A stretch of DNA of 64,000 nt, from contig CM043953.1 of the NCBI GenBank assembly GCA_014529385.2, positions 74,260,872-74,324,871 on the forward strand, read 5' to 3'. Positions 1 through 11,892 of the stretch are shown one piece after another. The notes under the pieces were generated by a model that worked only from the letters and a program-made list of their open reading frames with translations, did not search any database and had not been told where the DNA came from. This stretch comes from Adiantum capillus-veneris (lineage: Eukaryota; Streptophyta; Polypodiopsida; Polypodiales; Pteridaceae). The position numbers were made by a program, and so were the translations under genes. The stretch's first letter is position 1. Every line of letters begins with the position of its first letter.

Positions 1-180
1 TAGAAGGTTCTATAAGGAAGAGCATAGAAGGTTCTTAGCCTCCTTAGAAGGACTAACCTAGAAGGGTCTTAACCTCCTTAGTCCTTAGTATAGATAGTGA
101 TCTTGGGAAACAAGCCCCTCAGTCTTGCCAACACAGGTTGTGTGGCTCCCATGAGGTAAATCCTCTTCTAGTTCTTGTTT
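1..180. other. Unassigned left edge
   Basis: No gene seen. The stretch has several imperfect copies of a short TAGAAGGTTCT-like motif within the first 80 bases. It is the left flank of the solo LTR; its last five bases (TGTTT) resemble the five bases after that LTR (TATTT). Confidence 0.4.
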
Positions 181-1714
181 TGTCATAAAATCTAATATCT
201 AACCAACCCAAATGATTTTCTCATATTAAACTGATCATTTAATGTGGGAGAATAAACGGGAACAAGGGTTAGAATATAGACATGTGCTTATGGATCTATC
301 TCAACACGAGGCCAAGGTTAGAGGGGTTCAAATGAGAGATGGTCTATCAAAGAGCAAGGCTAATGGAGCTTAAAGACCTTAGGGTTAGCTTCATTAAATA
401 CCTCCAAAGGTTAGTGTTACATTAAAGACCTCCAAAGGTTAGTGTTAAAAAGTCCTTAGACCTTAGGCACCTTAGGCAAGCTAGGGATGTGCTTGAGGTG
501 AGAACCCGACCCAACCTTGAGGTGCTTATCGTGTTTGCTGACTAAGGTGCTTGAGGTGCTTGTCATGCTTGCTGACTAAGGTGCTTGAGGTGCTTTATGG
601 GGCTTTAGGTGTTCCAAAAGTCAACAAATATCCCCACTCATGGGGGGCCGAGCCCTCGTTTTAGGGCTCGCCCCCCGAGAACACACACAAGGCAAGCCTA
701 GTCTAAAGAAGCAACAAGGACACATGTCAATTTCCTCTCCATGTTGCCCTCATGGTGTGCCTAAAGCCTATCGGTTGGCCTCTCAAGGGGTCCAATGATA
801 ATTTAGCTAACTAAATTAATTGTGTATGCATTTATTAAGTCCTCTCTCTCAAAGGGGAAAGGGAGACACTTGTCCTAAGGCTAGCATGGTTGCTTGATAT
901 GCACTTTTCATGTGATTCGCTAAGCTTGTAGGGGTCCAATCAATTTGAAGCTTGAGCTACAATGAGGAGTCGACCAAGGAAGCTAGGGGCTTGCTTGCAG
1001 GGTATAGTGTCCCACACACACACACACACACTCATGGTGTGAAGAGCAAAGTGCAAGAGCTCCATCTCCTTCTCCAAGATTGTTGAGAAGTTGAGAGCCT
1101 ACACAAACACTCTTGGCTATGGAATGAAAATCCAACCAAGAGCCATGCTCCAATTCTTAAGCTTGCCATCTTCTTCATCATCATTATTATGCTATTGTGC
1201 TATGCTATGCAAGAAGAGTGATGATAAGTGAGGAACTATCTCTTTCTCGTATGTTACTTCTTCTTCCTCCTCCCTACCCTCATTCCCTGCTAGCTCTCTC
1301 CACCTTTGAAGGTGTTTGAGGCCTTGGGACTGAGGCCGAGGATGGTTGATGCTTTTACAAAGTTTATGTTATGCTTGTGATGCATGAAGCTTTCCATCTT
1401 CATTGCATCACCTAGGTCACAAGGAACAAAAATATTGTATTGTACCAAGTCTCTCTTGATGGAAGAATCTATAATACAAAAGCCTATTGAAGGGGGAACC
1501 GGCTCCACATAAATACAGTCCTCAACTGTTGTCATGTTCTCTAATTCTCTCTTTTGCAAAAGTATTATTCATTCCAAGTTAATTAAGTATAATGTTTATG
1601 TTGCTACCGCTAATCAATTTCACCCTCTATGTTCTCAAAGTAGTCTCATAAACATGCTCACTCTCATTCTCTTAGTTCCGCTATTCTCAAAGTGCATACG
1701 GCATTTCCATCACA
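181..1714 (+). mobile_element. Solo LTR of a Ty3 element (Gyp-C/D/E family)
   Basis: The sequence begins TGTCATAAAATCTAATATC, like the Gyp-C LTRs at 41325 and 55949, and ends in ...TTTCCATCACA, matching the TG...CA ends of the family. Inside, the order of family motifs is the same as in the LTRs of Gyp-D and Gyp-E: an AGGTGCTTGAGG-type short repeat near 487-600, a (CA)n run near 1014-1031, and the segment near 1590-1700. No polypurine tract lies before it and no primer-binding site after it. Flanks TGTTT and TATTT look like a 5-bp target duplication with one change, so this reads as a solo LTR left by LTR-LTR recombination rather than one end of a longer element. Confidence 0.8.
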
Positions 1715-2167
1715 TATTTTGTTATCTAGTCATGTTCTTGTGATCTAGTCTTGTCTTGTACTCTATTGTTATAATCCAAGTTTTGTAATTGAGTTGTCTT
1801 AATCAAGTATTAAGTATAGTAATCAATTTTAAAACTCTTGAATATTGTGAGGGCCTTCTCTCGCTCCCTACAATACATACATAGGTCTTTGATGCGTCAC
1901 CTTTTCTTCTCTTGAGTTGAAAGGGGTTTAAGTCGTACTGAATCAATTTTCATGGGTTCAATGTTTGGTGCATGGCCCTCTTGAATTGCATCATGTGTCA
2001 CTGCTGTTTCAGACAACAATGATTCCCCATGACGCTGCATAGGCAATAAAATATTTTTTCTTTCATCATTTAATCCCCATTGAAATTGGCCAATGAAATA
2101 TTCTTCATGGCAAGTTAAATCACATGTGAGTTGTCAAAATTCAGATGCATAGATTGATGTAGGCCTT
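1715..2167 (-). pseudogene. Old Ty3 gag fragment, left part (fragment F)
   Basis: On the minus strand roughly 1900-2160 reads as a Ty3 gag segment, with a YASEF...LTCDL...EEYFIGQF...GL pattern typical of the retrotransposon gag domain. The rest, 1715-1900, is AT-rich and unassigned. Element B sits immediately to the right, and the matching upstream part of the same gag domain lies beyond B at 10992-11186, so F is an older element into which B inserted. It is a broken fossil with no LTRs visible in the window. The family call rests on pattern only. Confidence 0.6.
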
Positions 2168-3082
2168 TGTTGGTAGTTCCATCGTTGCATAGCTCCAATG
2201 ACCAACAAAATTATCAATCCGGAGGGATGAGCTACCCAGCTAGGGCATGGAAACACTCACACAATTAGTGAGCTAATCATGGCAGCACAAATGGTTGACT
2301 CTACGAGGTGAGCTTCTGGGCCTATGGAGGAGCTAAGCCACAATGAAGGGCAATCTCCACATCCACTTCTCTTCACCTCCAATCAACCCAATCACACATG
2401 CTAACAATTGCAAGACGCACACAACACTAATCCTATCATCCAACACACTAATTGCAAGCACACACATAGATCTATCGAGCACCACACTCCAATCAAACCT
2501 ATGTACACACACAAGTAAAAGAGGGCAATCACACAAGATTAGAGAGGGATTAACCACTAATTAGTTATGATCTAGCTAATCTAAGCATCATAGGCGATCA
2601 TAAGAAGCATGAGAGAGGTATAGTGAAAGATAATTAAGCATTGATTAATGTTAACCAAGTCACATGAGCAAGAAGAAGCTCAAGGACTCCATGGCCACAC
2701 ACCTCAAGAGCTCTCACCAAAGAGTGCTCTCAACAAATGAGCTTGAGAACCCTAATTTCTTTTACACATTGCCTTATATACCTAGGGTATGCAATGTCCA
2801 GGTGCCCAAGGCCTTTAGGGATCCATCACTTACTAAATCTGCTACCTAGGCACACTAAGTGACATGTTCTTTACATCTTGGAACTCCCATTGAGCCCGTA
2901 ACACATTAAAATATTACGATGGCTTGAAAATAATCAAGAATTTACAATACATGACCATTTTGGGAAAATGTGGAAAATGTGTAACTCCAATCTTTACTGC
3001 TTCTTTGTATCATCCTTGATGTACATTTGTACATCTTCATTCTTTTAGCATCTTTTATTAATTGACATTAACTCAGTTAACA
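2168..3082 (-). repeat. 3' LTR of element B
   Basis: 915-bp direct repeat of 10072-10991, bounded by TGTTGG and GTTAACA. The plus-strand sequence just after it (CCCCCCTTCC) is the complement of a purine-rich tract, which fixes this as the 3' LTR of a minus-strand element. Confidence 0.85.
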
Positions 3083-6000
3083 TTCCCCCCTTCCGATTTC
3101 AGTGCCCATCCTCGGGCACTGTTGAAAAGTGTCTGTAGAGGCAAGGGAAGGTTTGGATTGGTTGTTGATGGGCTGATCCTCTTCATTTGTCATTAAATTT
3201 GTTGATGAGGTTCAGTCTGCTGTAGCATCTTGATTGGTCCAAATATGTATGATGTGAGAGATGATGTTGCATTGGTCCGTTGTAATAGCATAATGATGAG
3301 GCTGTTATTTATTTATGAAAAGTATGTACAAGGGAAGTAGAATGATGAGGTTCTAAATTAGGGTCTAATACCTAGATGAACAAAGGAAAAAGAGTCTTAC
3401 CGAACACCGAGCAAACTTTATCCAACGAACACAAAAATCGAGCAAAATCAAACCTTTCCAGCATGATCCCCATAGAAATGCATAGCAATATGATGATAGG
3501 AAGGATAGGTCTATGATGGTGATATAATTAAGTGTTGTATAGCAAAATGATGATAGGAAGGATAGACCTGTGATGGTGACATAATCAATTAATGCATAGC
3601 CATAACATGATCTATATATCTTAGGCTAAGACACAAACTTTTCATTTTCATAGATTTGCCTAGTAATCTTTTCGATACCCCACCCTTAATAAATTATACT
3701 CTCATTTGTATGTCCACATAGTTATGACGAATGGCACGTTTTGACAATAGAACCTGAGGATGGCCATTGAGAAAGACTCTAAAGTCTACGATGTATATGA
3801 CATCTCTGCATCAAGACATCCCTCTTAACCATATCACATCGGCGCAAACGCATTTATGGAAATGTCTCATCCTAAAAACGAATATTTACTTTGAAAACTT
3901 TATGGCACTTGGAATGTAAACAAGGCCACAAACCGAGTAAAGGTTGAGCAGTTCAAGAAGTCGTTAACAAAAACAGGACATTGAACTTACCTATCCCGCA
4001 CTTATCCGATATGGATTAGATCCATGTCCCAAAGGAATTATGTGAATCTTTTGTTTGCTTGACAATTCCAAAGATAACTAGTGTTCTACGTTGAACTCTC
4101 CCATGCCAACGTAGTGTTGAGTGAGGAAACATCTTATGTTATGCCAAGTTCACTTTGCAAGTTCAACAAATTGCATGTGTTTCATCTGTATCCCTCCCAC
4201 GTCGATGCAATACTGAGTAGGGCCAAGTCCCACTTGATGCCTATTTTGCTTCTATGCTCCATTTTGTTTGTTTAATTGATGACTTCATCATTGAAGACAC
4301 TCTCGTTAAACTATACTCTTTTATTCTAAATTTGAACGCCAGGTCCAAATGTGTTGTAAAAATGTGTCTCAACTTATTATGCGGAATTTGAAAGTGCCGG
4401 TTCAGAGCATGGATACATCATGAGTAATTAGCAAAAACAATGTAAATTTCTTGAAATCATGCCAAAACGTCTAATTTGTTTAATACATAATGTTAAATTT
4501 CATAAGCCTGAGAGACCACGTTTGCTGCCCTTTACCCTACGCGGTACTAATTAGGGGTACGTCCCGGCGTTATAGGGGTAAGTGCAACGCAGTTCAGCTT
4601 CCAAAGTTTCCCTGTAGGCTGTCTCAAAACATGAAAGTGATCCTATGAGCTTCTTTGCGAGCTACTAACTATGTGTCCCTTCGCCTGATCAGTGGCCGAT
4701 AAAGGTGGCATTTTTTCTTTAGCGGCCAAAGCACTGAGCATGTATATTATTACTGTCGCTATTGCTGGTATTGCCTATGAGTTGGCCAGGCGCGTGATCA
4801 TTGCGACTTTTTGCACTCTGGGTGAATGAGTCCTACATTTGCGTTCTTTTGCCTCGAGGTTCTTGAACAAAATACTTCCGATCGATTACGCCATTGAAGG
4901 AGCGCGCATCCTGTAAAACAATGAAGGTAGCGCAAGGTTTTCCAAAGGACAAAATTTAAGTCTACGGGAATGCAAATAATTTTACCCTTAAGTCAGGATT
5001 TCATGCTTATGCAATGTGTACTCTCTGCCTTTTCATTTTGAAGGGTGAGTGGAAATTTTAATCCGGGATCTGGATTCTGGCCCTAAAGGTACCGCACTGG
5101 CACAATATAGTTTAGGACCATGTCCATGTTGGATAATAAAGCAGAAAGAAAAAATACTTCTGGCAGAGCGCGCACTTTCTCGTCAGATTCTTGTGTGATT
5201 TTTTGTCGTTTAGCAGCTGCGTCAACTCATCCTTCACCATGTCCCCCTTTGGAGTTGTTGCAGCTTGCGGCCCAGATCAAGGCTAGAAAAATACATTTTT
5301 CCTTATGGGAGAAAACAAGGGTAAACTTGAAATTCTCCCCCTTTGTAGGTCAAACTTTAAAGCTTTTTCCAGTAATTACACTAAAACTTGTGGAAATTTC
5401 TCGTTTCTTAAAGGCAAGCTCAAAATCTAACCGGGATTTTACAATTTCAATTGGTTAGAATACACTAGACTTCAGTTTTTTCTAGCCGTGGCCCAGATAA
5501 AGATATTAAAGAGAGAGACTGAGAGAGAAGGAGAAGGCAGTGGCCACTTCAGTGCCCCCCCTTTGTATCTTGATTTTCATATTTTTCCCCACACTGTGAG
5601 GAGCAATTGAATCAGCACTGCAGCCCTCCTGCAAGAAAAATCTTTTGCATGCCATCGCTAAACTAGTATAATCTCAACCCATGTTCTTTTTATTTTTCTC
5701 TCACATCTGTTTTCCCCTCCTCTTTGATCTCTCTCTCTCTCTCTTTCTCTATCTCTCCCCCTCCCCTAGGGTATACGTCACTCAATTGTACTGACAGGAA
5801 AGTTGGGCCGAGCAGAGGTGAAGCTAAGCTACTCAGTGTTCTTTGCTCTACATGCCTTATAGTTTTCAATGGGAATGTAGTTTAGAGTAAGAAGGCTAGA
5901 TCCTCCTTTATTTTGCGTCCATGGATTCTGAGGCTTGAGTTGTGGCCCAATTGTCCACTGCGGATGGTTTGGCAGCTCGAATTCTTGTTGCAAGCTTACC

Positions 6001-7123
6001 ATGCATTTTGTGAGTATAAGCTCACTTTTAGGAAGATCAACAATTGAGAATGCAAAAGCAAGAGTGAAGGTGGTGACTTATTTTTTATGGGAAGAAGATT
6101 GTGCAACAAGTGGGTTTTAAATTTCAACAAGTAGCATGACCATGGGACAAAAATTTTACATTTAAATCTCACTAAATGTCTTGGTCATATGTGAGCTTGT
6201 ATGCAAGACTCAACTCTAAGATAAAAAATGGTTTTTTTGTGCCTAGTCCTTTCCGTGCTAAATTCAGAGATGGAAAGCATGTACGATGGAGGCCAAAATT
6301 AACCAAAGACTGAATGAGAGGATAACATTGGGCCGAAGCACGCAGACACATCTAGTAAGAAATTTCTTCACATGTTTTTCATGTTAGTACTCCTATCTTC
6401 ATTCAAAAGGGGGTGATATATGTTGTGACCATTGATTGCAGACTTCCCTTGATGTACTTATGAGGATTTATAAAAAAGAGACAAACATCATCTCACATAC
6501 ATGCCTTGCAAGCACATGTACTTTGTGTGCTTTCGTGTCTTGGGTTGGTGGACTCTATAGCTTTGAGTTTGTGTATCACGCTCCACTAACAAAAGTAGAG
6601 TTGTTCCAGGGATTGGGTGGGGCCAGGGTTTTAACATAGCATCGGCTTCACGAACTAAGGCTTACTTTCCTCTATGGATTGGCCATTGTTTTGGGTTACC
6701 TACAATTGCCATTGCACGGTGCTTGGAGTTTTGATAGCTTATGTTACTTAATCAAATATGAATTTATATTGTACCATCAATCACCTTAATGCGTTGGAGT
6801 TTTCAATCCTCTATGGATTGACAATTTTGTTAGACTACCTGTACTTGAGATTATGGCAAGGCTTAATTGAAAAATCAATTTGTGTTATGATTCTGTTTAC
6901 TTTCGCTCGAGAAAACTACATGCTCGGTTTTACTTGCTCAGTGTATGGATTTCCTCAAGGAAAACAACCCAGTGGGGGAAAAGTGCTTTTGGGACACGTG
7001 CATTATTGGAGTACTTATTAGCATTGGAAATATTAATAAAGTACTCATGGAATTATTCGCTGATATATATGGAATTAAACAATGCGATATCCATGGAAGT
7101 TTACTGGGCCGACACCACTTTGC
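3083..7123. other. Interior of element B, no recognised gene
   Basis: No frame longer than about 140 codons and no retroelement domain that I recognise. Visible items are: a polypurine tract next to the LTR; a two-copy tandem repeat of about 58 bp at 3484-3600 (units containing ATGATGATAGGAAGGATAG); a stretch around 4500-5450 that looks richer in G and C than its surroundings, with an open frame of 112 codons at 5120-5458 that I do not recognise; and a CT-rich run near 5690-5770. The 5.1-6.1 kb part could be a captured transcript-like segment, but the sequence alone does not prove it. Confidence 0.5.
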
Positions 7124-7880
7124 CAAGGTCAGCACCAAGCGATGGAGAGCGTTGGGCAGTCACCAAGCCTCCTATTTGCTCGGTGCTGACTCCATTATCG
7201 CATGTAATGATTTTAATCCCAAAGGTCAACACCATGCGATGGGGAGCATTGGGGAGTCCACAAGCTTCCTATTCGCCCCGTATTGACTCAACTGCATGAC
7301 TTGCAATCACATCACCATGGTCTCCATCGTCGGTTACACCAAGATCAACACCAAGCAATAGGGAGCGTTGGGCAGTCACCAAGCTTCCTATTCACTCAGT
7401 GTTGACTCCATTGTTTGACTTGTCTTTTTGTTGTTTATATCATGCCCCAAGGTCTTTGATGTTGCTTGTAATGGATTCAACACCAAGGTCAACACTAAGC
7501 GATAGGGAGCGTTGGGCAGTCAGTCACCAAGCTTCCTATTCGCTCAGTGTTGACTCCATTTTTTGACTTGTCTTTTTGTTGTTTGTTATCATGCCCCAAG
7601 GTCTTTGATGTTGCTTGTAATGGCTTTAACACCAAGGTCAACACCAAGTGATAGGGAGCATTGGGCAGTCAGTCACCAAGCTTCCTATTCGCTCAGTGCT
7701 GACTCCACTGTTTGACTTGTCTTTCCATTGTCAGTTATCATGCCCCAAGGTCTTTGATGTTTCTTGTAATGGCTTTAACACCAAGGTCAACACCAAGAGA
7801 TAGGGAGATTTGGGTAGTCACCAAGCTTCCTATTTACCAGTATTGACTCCATTGCATGACTTGATGGTTAGCATGACATT
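7124..7880. repeat. Six-copy tandem array of hairpin-forming units
   Basis: Units start near 7128, 7224, 7342, 7486, 7635 and 7784, so the period grows from about 96-120 bp to about 145-150 bp. Each unit has an arm like GTCAACACCAAGCGATAGG and, after a loop of about 20 bases, a complementary arm like CCTATTCGCTCAGTGTTGAC. Units therefore fold back on themselves. Tandem repeats in untranslated regions are known in Tat/Ogre elements and can seed satellite DNA; the hairpin form inside each unit is seen here directly. Confidence 0.9.
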
Positions 7881-10040
7881 TTTTTTCCTGTTGTATTCCA
7901 ATCAAGGTGCATAGGTGGTAGCAAAAAGAGTGTCTAATGCATATGTCCAATAATGCATACAAAAAGTTGCATGGAAAACAATATGATATGCAAGAAACAT
8001 TTCGAGGGGTTCTTCAGAAAGATGGTGTAGCTATAAAAGCATATGACATGGATTTGCAAGTTGGCACCCCTTTAAGAATGGTTTTTGTTGACAAGGATAT
8101 TTACTCTCATCTTACTGTGCACTATGCTTGAGTGTTGGACTCCTACGACACTCCACCAATTGTAAGTAATAGACTTTGACTCTTATGCTCATCTCAGCCA
8201 GCATGAGCAACATGACTTAGATATGTTGAACTCTTCCAGCTTGAGCATAAGCCTAATAACTACAACTCTTAGCACAAATTTTAATATGACTTGAAACTTT
8301 GGGACTAATGCTTTGCTCATTTTATGGCTCAGCAGTCCGACTCTGACTATGCCAAAGAGGTTTTTTTGCACCCTGGTGACTTGACTTTTTACGTTCTTGT
8401 GCTTACTACAAACATTTCTTCAGGTAAAAGTAAGCTTGAATCCTCAAAAAGAGGATTAGTGAAGGACCAAGTTGGCATTGAAGGTTTCTTTTGCCATACT
8501 TGTTTTATCATCTTTGAATCTGAATTTGCGTTGGTTGGGTCGTCCTTCTTTGATTGTGTTAAGGACTCCATTATCTGTTTGATTCTACAATTAGGCCTAT
8601 TGATAGGAGTCTTTGATGTTGTTGTAGGCCTCTGTTTACTGGTGGCATCTAGCTTTTGACTTGGAGCATTGGAAGACTTAGAAATACAAATCTCTTGATG
8701 ACCTTTGTATCTCCATTGTTGACTTTGTTTCACTCTAGGTCTTGCTGAGCTCTTTACATCTTCATGCAGGTCTGGTGTAGTTGCACTTGGCTTGTGATTG
8801 ACTGGCAGCCAAATCTTTGTAAAACCTATGTAGAATCCTTGTCCAAGAGGAATATTCTTTGAGATACATCTTTTTTATGTATCCTCTTGTGGGTTGTGGT
8901 AGACTTCAACATCTTTTGATGTTGTTCTGTTGTTTACTTGCTTCTTGGGTATCCTAGGATATTGAGATTGATACCTTGTGGGACTTCTTTCTTGGGAGGG
9001 ACTTGAAGCTACTTCATATGCCCTAACCTACGTTTTTGGCACCCATATCTGTATGTTACCTCTATAGTACTCCTGTTATTTTAAGCTCCATTGTGATGCT
9101 ATCCATCACATGTGCTTGTCTTTATGTGTTGATTTCTTGTCCTTAATCCAAACCGGATCATTGACTTTGATTAAACTGCTTGGAACAAACACTTGCTTGG
9201 CTTTCCTTTGCTTTCTTAAGTACTTTGGCTGATATACCTTTCCTTTTTTGGGTGGATCCTTAGGGGTTTCAATTGGGTCAGCAATTGACTTGAAGTTTTG
9301 AAAGCCTGATTTGCTTGAAGAAGCTGATCCATGAGGGTTCTTTGATGGAGAGGCATATGTTGTCACACATTTCATGCTAATCGATGGAAGGTCCACTTTA
9401 GCTTTACCTTTATCTGCAAGATTTGTTTTTTATTCTTGTGACTTCTACAACTCTGAATCTAGCATTAATTATACATGTAAATCATACACCACAAAATCTG
9501 GAAAATTTCAGCATTACGACGGCGTGAAAACGAACAATCCAAAAAATTTCAAAGCATAACACACCATCAACATTGCATTGCAGTTAACATAGCATCAACA
9601 TTGCATTGGCATCGACATGGCATTGTAATTAACATAGCATAGACCTGGTGTTAATTAGCATAGCATAACATAGCATTGACATTGCATTGCACCATCATGG
9701 AATCTCTACACAATGTACACATGTTTAGATTCTAGGGAGGTTGAGAATACGACCTTGATTATTTTTCCAATGAATATCGATTGAACGGTTGAAAGATCCA
9801 ATCCTTGGTAGCAACAAATAAATGTATAAGTTAGCAAAAATTAGCGAAATTAGCAAGGGGTTAGTGTAAAATTAGAGTGTGTAAACACACAATTGGCAAG
9901 ATACGGTGACAAATTAGGGAATAATGAAGACATTGCTTCATGCACACACATCCAAAATCCACAAAACCATAAATACACAAGTGACATTAGTAGTGAAATT
10001 AGTGAGGAAACACATCCGATAATGCCACAATTACAGAAGC
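7881..10040 (-). other. 5' half of element B interior, unidentified open stretches
   Basis: Minus-strand open stretches at 8389-8733 (about 114 codons) and 9106-9396 (about 96 codons, Lys/Pro/Ser-rich, with a KKGKVYQPKYLRKQRKAK basic run) and a plus-strand one at 7937-8131. None shows a domain I recognise. By position, between the primer-binding site and the repeat array on the minus strand, the basic stretch could be a gag-like remnant, but the evidence is weak. Confidence 0.35.
9556..9705. repeat. Short degenerate repeats in element B leader side
   Basis: Interleaved copies of AACATAGCAT and AACATTGCATTG-like words recur about ten times in 150 bp. Probably cryptic slippage repeats; no coding or folding role is evident. 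Confidence 0.7.
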
Positions 10041-10048
10041 GTAGGCCA

Positions 10049-10071
10049 TCGTCCCCGGCAACGGTGCCAAA
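10049..10071 (-). other. Primer-binding site of element B
   Basis: On the minus strand, directly after the 5' LTR, the sequence reads TTTGGCACCGTTGCCGGGGA. This is very close to the TGGCGCCGTTGCCGGGGA site typical of the Tat/Ogre branch of Ty3 elements, and is what assigns element B to that branch. Confidence 0.8.
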
Positions 10072-10991
10072 TGTTGGTAGTTCCATCGTTGCGTAGCTCC
10101 AATGACCAACAAAATTATCAATCCGAAGGGATGAGCTACCCGGCTAGGGCATGGAAACACTCACATGATAAGTGAGCTAATCATGGCAACACGAATGGTT
10201 GACTCTACGAGGTGAGCTTCTCGGCCTATGGAGGAGTTAAGCCACAATGAAGGGCAATCTCCACATCCACATCTCTTAACCTCCAATCAACCCAATCACA
10301 CACACTAACGATTGCAAGATGCACACAACACTAATCATATCATGCAACACACTAATCGCAAGCACACACACATAGATCTATCAAGCACCACACTCCCATC
10401 AAACCTACATGCACACACAAGAAAAAGAGAGCAATCACACAAGATTAGAGAGGGATTAACCACTAATTAGTTACGGTCTAGCTAATCTAATCATCATAGG
10501 CAATCATAAGAAGCATGAGAGAGGCATAGTGAAAGAGAATTAAGCATTGATTAGTGTTAACCAAGTCAAATGAGCGGAGAAGCTCAAGTACTCCATAGCC
10601 ACACACCTCAAGATCTCTCACCAAAGAGTGCTCTCAACAAATGAGCTTGAGAACCCTAACTTGTTTTACACACTGCCTTATATACCTAGGGTAAAAATAT
10701 GCAATGTCCAGGCGCCCAAAGCCTTTAGGGCTCCACCACTTATTGAATCTGCTACCTAGGTACACTAACTAACCTATCCTTTACAACTTGAAACTCCCAT
10801 TGAGCCTGTAACACATTAAAATATTACAATGGATTGAAATAAATCGGGAATTTACAATACATGACAATTTTGGAAAAATATGGAAAATGTGTAAGTCCAA
10901 TCTTAACTACTTCTTTGTATTCAACCTCGATGTGCATTCGTATGTCTTCGGTCTTAGCAGCTTCTGTTAACTGACGTTGACTCAGTTAACA
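10072..10991 (-). repeat. 5' LTR of element B
   Basis: 920-bp direct repeat of 2168-3082 with the same ends, adjacent on its left to the primer-binding site complement. Differences from its partner are scattered substitutions and tiny indels. Confidence 0.85.
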
Positions 10992-11186
10992 ACCTTGACC
11001 CTTGGCAGAGATTTCTAAGCTTGGTTTCAACTACCTTGCTCTATCAGTATCCCCAAAGATCACAAAAAACTCCCGTATAAAAGCTTCAAAGTCATAGAGG
11101 AGGAGAGATTCCTTTTCAAGTAAAGAAGAAAACCAAGAGAGATATATATGAGAGGAGTGTGTCAAAAAGGCCTACTTGAGAAGTAT
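10992..11186 (-). pseudogene. Old Ty3 gag fragment, right part (fragment F)
   Basis: On the minus strand this 195-bp stretch reads as the upstream part of a Ty3 gag domain, with a DFEAFIREFF...FGDTDRAR...LRNLCQGS pattern. It lies between element B on the left and Gyp-A on the right. The downstream part of the same domain is at 1900-2160, beyond element B. Both B and Gyp-A therefore inserted into this older element. Confidence 0.65.
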
Positions 11187-11851
11187 TGTAACATTTAATG
11201 GCCTAGTAACTTGTGTGTAGCGAAAACTAACATAAACATAGTGAGCATTTCATTAGAATAGATTCCTAATGAGCATAGCAAGAGTGCTTGGATGGAGAGA
11301 GCAACAAAAATCTTAACACCTAGTTAGATAGGCATGAACAATACTTCAAAAAAGAGAGAAATTAATCTATTGGCAATAGTTGAGGACCGGATTTACATGG
11401 AGCCGGTCCCCCTCCAAAAGGCTTTGTATTATAGGTTTCCCCATCAAGGGAGAAATTTTACAATACAATTCTTTGTGCTCCTTCAATAGCTAGCTAGTGC
11501 AATGAAGATGGAAGCTTCAAGCACTAAGCAAACACTTATAAAACACAACATCAATTCCCTCACGGTCTCAAACCCAAGACCTCACACACCTTCGAATATG
11601 GTGAGAGCTAGCGGGGTATGAGAGTAGATTGAGAGGAAGAAGGAGTAGTCTTACAAGAAAGAATTATATCTCCTCACATAATCACTCATAAAATTTTAGC
11701 ATAGCTTAGTAATTAGCATGGTAGAGGAGATGAGCATGCATTGAAGCTTGGCTCTTGGTTGGATTTGCATCACAAAGCCAAGAGTTGTTGGTGTAGGCCT
11801 CCCTTCTCACAATCTCGGAGTAGATGATGAGCTTTCCAATAAATCTTGAGA

Positions 11852-11892
<41 letters not shown>

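Larger units (their letters stand above)
2168..10991 (-). mobile_element. Element B: Tat/Ogre-type LTR element, apparently non-autonomous
   Basis: Two direct LTRs (2168-3082 and 10072-10991) begin TGTTGGTAGTTCCATCG and end ...CAGTTAACA. They differ at about 7 percent of positions by eye, which suggests a few million years at commonly used plant rates. Next to the right LTR, read on the minus strand, is TTTGGCACCGTTGCCGGGGA, the style of primer-binding site known from Tat/Ogre Ty3 elements. Next to the left LTR is a G-rich polypurine tract. Flanks GCCTT and ACCTT look like a 5-bp target duplication with one change. The 7-kb interior shows no recognisable protease, RT, RNase H or integrase; it holds short open stretches and a hairpin repeat array. 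It therefore looks like a large non-autonomous derivative or a very decayed copy. It lies inside gag fragment F. Confidence 0.8.

Noticed and set aside
5120-5458. Host gene of 112 codons
   Set aside because: No recognisable domain, no clear exon structure, and it lies inside element B; kept only as an unassigned stretch.
6758-7299. Overlapping plus-strand frames of 87-139 codons
   Set aside because: They overlap in three frames and run into the tandem array; no frame shows a domain.
7124-7880. CRISPR-like array
   Set aside because: Units are long, contiguous and diverged without unique spacers, and the context is a plant retroelement.
11853-11891. GA run as a regulatory GAGA site
   Set aside because: Simple slippage run present in one LTR of Gyp-A and absent in the other.
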